Assembly (NCBI RefSeq): GCF_013385175.1
Contig: NZ_JABZEO010000004.1
Span: 124,001 to 188,000, forward strand
Direction: 5' to 3'
DNA: 64,000 nucleotides
From: Allochromatium humboldtianum
GTDB taxonomy: Bacteria > Pseudomonadota > Gammaproteobacteria > Chromatiales > Chromatiaceae
Position 1 is the stretch's first letter. Each line of letters starts with the position of its first letter. Both the position numbers and the translations under genes were made by a program. Below the pieces are notes generated by a model, which worked only from the letters and a program-made list of their open reading frames with translations, was not told the DNA's origin and did not search any database. This document shows, one piece after another, positions 60,859 through 64,000 of the stretch.

Positions 60859-61395
60859 ATGACGATAGATCATCCTGCCCCGCATTCGGTTTCACCCCAT
60901 GAACTCACCCGGCTCGCGGCGCGCGTGGGCGAGTGTCTGCGAGAACGCGGCCGGCGGCTGGCGACGGCCGAGTCCTGCACCGGCGGTTGGGTCGCCAAGA
61001 CGATCACCGACATCGCCGGCAGCAGCGACTGGTTCGATCGCGGGTTCGTCACCTATAGCAATGCGGCCAAGCAGCAGATGCTCGGCGTCGACGCCGGGCT
61101 GATCGAAGTTCATGGTGCGGTGAGCGCGCCCGTGGTGCGGGCCATGGTCACGGGCGCGCTGGCCCATAGCCAGGCCGAGGTCGCGCTGGCCGTCAGCGGC
61201 ATCGCCGGACCGGGCGGCGGCTCACCCGAAAAGCCGGTCGGAACCGTTTGGTTCGCCTGGGGGCAAATGGGGAACAGATCGGTGACGCGCCGTGATTGTT
61301 TCGCTGGCGATCGCGAGGCCGTGCGTGTCCAAGCGGTACGCACGGTGCTGTTCGGTCTGCTCGAATATCTGAACGCTCCAAATGCCCCTGAATAG
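60859..61395 (+). CDS. pncC: Nicotinamide-nucleotide amidase (CinA C-terminal domain)
   Basis: 178 residues with the CinA-C signatures ATAESCTGGWVAKTITDIAGSSDWF, GFVTYSNAAKQQMLGV and VSGIAGPGGGSPEKPVGTVWFAW. It hydrolyses NMN to nicotinate mononucleotide for NAD recycling. In many Gammaproteobacteria recA follows; here it is followed by an XRE gene and an unrelated block, so a break may lie at this point. Confidence 0.96.
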   Translation: MTIDHPAPHSVSPHELTRLAARVGECLRERGRRLATAESCTGGWVAKTITDIAGSSDWFDRGFVTYSNAAKQQMLGVDAGLIEVHGAVSAPVVRAMVTGALAHSQAEVALAVSGIAGPGGGSPEKPVGTVWFAWGQMGNRSVTRRDCFAGDREAVRVQAVRTVLFGLLEYLNAPNAPE

Positions 61396-61432
61396 CGCAG
61401 GCTCTGAATCGCTGGATTTAGATGTCTGCTAA

Positions 61433-61460
61433 ATTTCGGATAATGTATATGCCGGTTGGC
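61433..61460. other. Partial dif-like core sequence
   Basis: ATAATGTATAT at 61440-61450 equals the centre of the gammaproteobacterial dif site, including the 6-bp TGTATA overlap region. The XerC-side arm is partly kept (ATTTCGGATAA), the XerD-side arm is not (TGCCGGTTGGC). Such half-degenerate sites are known from Xer-using mobile elements. It could equally be an AT-rich promoter. Confidence 0.3.
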
Positions 61461-61476
61461 CCATGGCCCTAGACAA

Positions 61477-61545
61477 CCCCTGTCAATGACCCTACAGGGG
61501 AAATCTATATGACTCTGCAAGGCGTGACAATAGCGCAGGGTCATT
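61477..61545. promoter_or_regulatory. Operator-like repeats upstream of the XRE gene
   Basis: A palindrome CCCCTGT-N10-ACAGGGG spans 61477-61500. Half-sites ATGACYCTRC occur in direct orientation at 61486 and 61509 (23 bp apart) and inverted at 61535-61544. The set lies 55-125 bases before the XRE start and looks like an autoregulation region. Confidence 0.5.
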
Positions 61546-61600
61546 TTTCGGGCGTATGCTTGCCCTAGAGAGTGACAAGCATCAACGGAGAAGGCATACC

Positions 61601-62023
61601 ATGTCCTTTGGAAAGAACGTCCGGCGCATGCGCCAAGACAAGGGTTGGAGTCAGTTTCAGCTATCCGAGAAAACCGGAATCAAGGTGGGCCATATCTCGA
61701 AGCTCGAACAGGACGAGGGCGACCCGAAGCTGTCGACGCTGTACAAGCTGATGGACGCCTTGGGGTGCTCGCCGGATTCGCTGCTGATGGACGTGGAGAA
61801 GATGAACCAGGACGCCATCCTCAAGCAGACCTTGGAGCGGGCTATGAAGCTGCCCGAGTTGAACAAGGCGGCCATCATTGAGGTGATCGACGGGTATTGC
61901 CGGGCGTGCGGCATGGAACAGGCGTTCATCCCTGGAAACAACTTGCTCCGCCACTTCATAGCGCCCAGGGAACGCCTGCCAATCCCGGAGGTATTGACGG
62001 GGAGCCAGGACGCCGAACCCTGA
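61601..62023 (+). CDS. XRE-family transcriptional regulator
   Basis: 140 residues. Helix-turn-helix at about 5-60 (VRRMRQDKGWSQFQLSEKTGIKVGHISKLEQDEGDPKLSTLYKLMDALGC), then a short helical tail that probably dimerises. Phage or plasmid repressors have this shape. ATG 61601 has GGAGAAGG upstream; an earlier in-frame Met at 61556 is less likely. Operator-like repeats precede it and the block of small unknown genes faces it. Confidence 0.9.
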   Translation: MSFGKNVRRMRQDKGWSQFQLSEKTGIKVGHISKLEQDEGDPKLSTLYKLMDALGCSPDSLLMDVEKMNQDAILKQTLERAMKLPELNKAAIIEVIDGYCRACGMEQAFIPGNNLLRHFIAPRERLPIPEVLTGSQDAEP

Positions 62024-62034
62024 CGCCGCCCCGC

Positions 62035-62069
62035 CCAGCATCATGGGGCCCCGCACCCCATGATGCTGG
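62035..62069. repeat. 14-bp perfect hairpin after the XRE gene
   Basis: CCAGCATCATGGGG (62035-62048) and its exact complement (62056-62069) enclose a 7-base loop, 11 bases after the XRE stop. No T-run. It may end the XRE transcript or be a site on single-stranded DNA. Confidence 0.7.
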
Positions 62070-62408
62070 CTCGGATGCGGCGCATTCACTCACTCAATGG
62101 GCGGTCTTTTCGGGGTCGCGGTCTGATATGCAACTACCAATCAATCAAGAGAGAACCAAAGCCCCGAGGCCCCCGGAGCATGGATTGATGCTCGCCGTAG
62201 GCTCGCACTTTCAGAAGGCAAGGCATCAACGGTTGCAGGACGACACATGAAGGGACAGAGCGGCGCAGAGATCCGCGAATCGATCCCCGAGGGGATGGCG
62301 ACCGAGGAGACGCCGCGATAACCGTCACAGTGCCCATAAAACGGCGTGCCGCGCGGCTCATGACGTCCTGTCATACGAAGAAAGCCCACACGGTTGAGGG
62401 GGCGTGCC

Positions 62409-62436
62409 ATTCGCCCGAAATCCCTTTCGGGCGAAT
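62409..62436. repeat. 12-bp perfect hairpin in the gene-free stretch
   Basis: ATTCGCCCGAAA (62409-62420) and its exact complement (62425-62436) with a TCCC loop. It is followed on the plus strand by CTTTT at 62449-62453. Role unknown. Confidence 0.65.
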
Positions 62437-62612
62437 CCAAAGGGGCGTCTTTTGGGCCGCCATACTGGCCACGGCAGTAACCGCAACCACATCACGCCCG
62501 TTCACTGTCGAGCAGGTCGGCGGGGACGCGAGCGGCTGAAACGAGATAGGGGCTTTCAAGGCGGAAGGGTTGCCCGGTGCCCTGGATTGACGTTGCAGCA
62601 ACAGGAAATAGC

Positions 62613-62675
62613 GTCACTGTGACGTTATGCGGTAACGTGATCCTCACGCTTCCCGTGCTTTTCGGTCACTGTGAC
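62613..62675. repeat. Two copies of palindrome GTCACTGTGAC
   Basis: Identical 11-bp palindromes at 62613-62623 and 62665-62675, 52 bp apart (about five helical turns). One is just past and one inside the 3' end of the gene at 62625-62819. They may be protein-binding sites or iterons. Confidence 0.5.
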
Positions 62676-62819
62676 GACCCGGCGCAGGATTTCGCGCCGG
62701 ACCGCCCGGACCTCTGGACGCCAGCAGAGCGCCCAGGCGACCCAGGCGACGACCACGCAGGGATCAAGGCCCAGGGCCTTGGCGGCACGGATCGCCAGGG
62801 CATCGAGAGCGCGGTTCAT
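62625..62819 (-). CDS. Small unknown protein, last gene of a coupled five-gene chain
   Basis: 64 residues; helical N-terminus, a hydrophobic stretch (CVVVAWVAWALCW, residues 21-33) that could cross or lie on the membrane, and a basic tail. Not recognised. Its ATG overlaps the preceding stop by four bases (ATGA), the main evidence that it is translated. Confidence 0.5.
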   Translation of the reverse strand: MNRALDALAIRAAKALGLDPCVVVAWVAWALCWRPEVRAVRREILRRVVTVTEKHGKREDHVTA

Positions 62820-63061
62820 GGCTCGACCTCACAGGGCCAGAAGACGTGCCACTGATCGCCCGCGTCATAGAGCGGCACCACCACCAGCCCGGAGCGCTCC
62901 AGTTGGTGGGCCATGCGTTCGGCCAGATGCCGACGCGGATAGACCAGGGCCAGGGCGGGAGTGCGCGACCAGGCGTTGACCTGAACCCCTGGACGCGGCT
63001 CCTCGACCAGACTCAGGAACTCTTGACGCTCGTTGCCGATGCAGAAGCCCACGCGCTTCAT
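62816..63061 (-). CDS. Small unknown protein of the coupled chain
   Basis: 81 residues, soluble, mixed alpha/beta look (VQVNAWSRTPALALVYPRRHLAERMAHQLERSGLVVVPLYDAGDQWHVFWPCE). Not recognised. ATG 63061 overlaps the stop before it, and its stop overlaps the next start, both as ATGA. Confidence 0.5.
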   Translation of the reverse strand: MKRVGFCIGNERQEFLSLVEEPRPGVQVNAWSRTPALALVYPRRHLAERMAHQLERSGLVVVPLYDAGDQWHVFWPCEVEP

Positions 63062-63219
63062 GACGTCCCCCTGGAGTCTGTTGGCGGGGTTGGCTTGGAA
63101 AAACCGGCCGGAAGCAGGCGCCCGCGCGGGGCATCGGGACACCGACGACAGTCAAGGCACAGGCCGGGCAGTAGCAGCCGACCGACAACGCCACACGGGC
63201 GCTTCGTTGGGCGATTCAT
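63058..63219 (-). CDS. Very small Cys-containing protein of the coupled chain
   Basis: 53 residues, basic, with CLDCRRCP that could bind a metal. Too short for usual gene callers. It fills exactly the space between two neighbours, sharing four bases with each (ATGA at both ends), which strongly suggests it is real. Function unknown. Confidence 0.5.
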   Translation of the reverse strand: MNRPTKRPCGVVGRLLLPGLCLDCRRCPDAPRGRLLPAGFSKPTPPTDSRGTS

Positions 63220-63692
63220 GCCGCCACCTCGACCGACCACCAAGGACGGAACACTTGCAACCCCAAGCGACCCTCGCGCAGGGCCTGATACAAGCGCTCC
63301 GTCTGGCGGTCGGCTTCTTCCTGAAAGGCCGTGTCCTTGACGCCAGCGTAGTAGTCGGGCCGATCGGCCAATTCGCGCTCGATGACCTGATCGGCGAACA
63401 GCGGATAACGGGCATGGGCGCGACGCTGCAAGGCAGCACGGCGAGCCTTGGCGCGTGCCTCCTGACTCCAACGCTTGGGCGGTGGTTCATGCCGATTCCA
63501 GCAGAGCGAATAACCGCGCGGAAGCTCCCGGAGGGTCCGTTGATAGAGTCGCCACAGTTCGCCAGGGCGCGCGCCGGCCGTCGCCGGGGCCTCGATCAGT
63601 TCCGAGGCCAGGACACGCGGTAAGCCTTGGGGCGGTTCGCCGTGCAAGGTCCAACGAACTTCGTACTCTTGGATGACGGTCTTCGTTTTCAT
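63216..63692 (-). CDS. Unknown protein of the coupled chain
   Basis: 158 residues, soluble, very rich in Arg and Glu, with a long charged helix in the middle (SQEARAKARRAALQRRAHARYPLFADQVIERELADR) and Trp-containing ends (EYEVRWTLHGE; FRPWWSVEV). Not recognised. ATG 63692 overlaps the stop of the gene before it (ATGA). Confidence 0.55.
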   Translation of the reverse strand: MKTKTVIQEYEVRWTLHGEPPQGLPRVLASELIEAPATAGARPGELWRLYQRTLRELPRGYSLCWNRHEPPPKRWSQEARAKARRAALQRRAHARYPLFADQVIERELADRPDYYAGVKDTAFQEEADRQTERLYQALREGRLGLQVFRPWWSVEVAA

Positions 63693-64000
63693 GCTGGAAG
63701 CTCCAGAGCATAGGGACAGGGAGAATCGGCGACCCACTGCACCACGGGCCGCCCGAGGTTGAAGCCGACCAGCCGCCAGGGGGAGGGCAGCCAGTCGCCG
63801 AGCACGCGCGAGACCCAGCCGCCGCCCGGCGCTGGTCGGGGTTCGTCTTGCCAGTCGGGCCAAGCGTCCTTGACCCACTTCGGCGCCCGCCACCACGCAC
63901 ACTTGGAACGCTCGACCGTGGTCAAGCCGCCCTTGCCATGACTGCGGGAACCCTTGGGGAACGAGACCTGAACGCCATCCTTGGTGGAGCCTTTCGAGGC
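63689..64000 (-). CDS. Unknown protein, partial (N-terminus beyond window)
   Basis: The frame stays open to the right edge, so only the last 103 codons are seen. The visible part has a Lys/Gly/Ser-rich segment (KGSRSHGKGG) and a Trp-rich C-terminus (KCAWWRAPKWVKDAWPDW; RVLGDWLPSPWRLVGF). A start inside the window (TTG 63925) is possible but the frame continues upstream of it. It may be a replication or DNA-handling protein, but no motif proves this. Confidence 0.45.
   Translation of the reverse strand, partial: ASKGSTKDGVQVSFPKGSRSHGKGGLTTVERSKCAWWRAPKWVKDAWPDWQDEPRPAPGGGWVSRVLGDWLPSPWRLVGFNLGRPVVQWVADSPCPYALELPA

Larger units (their letters stand above)
62024..62624. other. Gene-free stretch with two perfect hairpins
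   Basis: No convincing gene in 601 bases. It holds two perfect inverted repeats (62035-62069 and 62409-62436), and an 11-bp palindrome (62613-62623) of which a second copy lies 52 bp on inside the next gene. Such spacing fits a replication origin or recombination region of a small element. Short open frames here have no ribosome site. Confidence 0.5.

Noticed and set aside
61477-61500. TGT-N10-ACA inside the palindrome before the XRE gene as a NifA site
   Set aside because: No -24/-12 promoter nearby and the match extends to a larger CCCCTGT/ACAGGGG palindrome, more like an operator.
61477-61500. LexA box
   Set aside because: CTG and CAG are 12 bases apart, not 10, and the flanks do not match the SOS consensus.

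Overview
This 64 kb, GC-rich window comes from a nitrogen-fixing purple sulfur bacterium, most likely Chromatiaceae and Allochromatium-like. The evidence is a Gly/Tyr-rich secreted sulfur globule protein (19775-20158), a molybdenum nitrogenase operon nifHDK divergent from draT (39842-47586), and a housekeeping gene order typical of Gammaproteobacteria (yceD-rpmF-plsX-fabHDG-acpP-fabF-pabC-mltG-tmk-holB-pilZ). The species is inferred from gene content only.

Layout. 1-16.4 kb is mostly envelope and export: a truncated NapC/NirT cytochrome, nadA behind a dynamin-like GTPase, an RND efflux pair whose pump has a long basic tail, two unknown exported proteins, an orphan ParA ATPase with a Met-rich membrane coiled-coil partner, a short Wza-type polysaccharide export protein, an outer-membrane beta-barrel, an ExeA-type ATPase fused to an OmpA domain, and a lytic transglycosylase. 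16.4-20.2 kb holds a FimX-like degenerate GGDEF-EAL protein, epmB and the sulfur globule gene. 20.3-27.6 kb is a tightly overlapping MoxR/DUF58/DUF4381/BatA/BatB-TPR/BatD operon. folK and a FixJ-type regulator follow.

29.4-39.8 kb is the fatty-acid and phospholipid initiation cluster running into folate, murein, dTMP and DNA polymerase genes and ending in pilZ, the usual partner of FimX. 39.8-47.6 kb is the nitrogen-fixation block. A sigma54 -24/-12 promoter and a perfect TGT-N10-ACA NifA-type site lie between draT and nifH; nifHDKT are followed by a ferredoxin, nafY and two coupled uncharacterised genes. 47.8-61.4 kb is core chromosome: a soluble hybrid histidine kinase, an atypical alpha/beta hydrolase, a thiopurine methyltransferase, HDOD, uvrC, pgsA, tRNA-Gly, a two-subunit pyruvate carboxylase, a Cys-rich small protein, DUF302, a cupin and pncC.

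From about 61.4 kb to the end the character changes. There is an XRE regulator with repeated operator-like half-sites and a partial dif-like core upstream, a 600 bp gene-free stretch with two perfect hairpins and two identical 11 bp palindromes, and five tiny minus-strand genes joined stop-to-start by ATGA overlaps, none recognisable. This looks like the edge of a small integrated element and is the best candidate for something undescribed. The ParA/Met-rich-coil pair, the ExeA-OmpA fusion and the nif-linked unknown pair are the next best.
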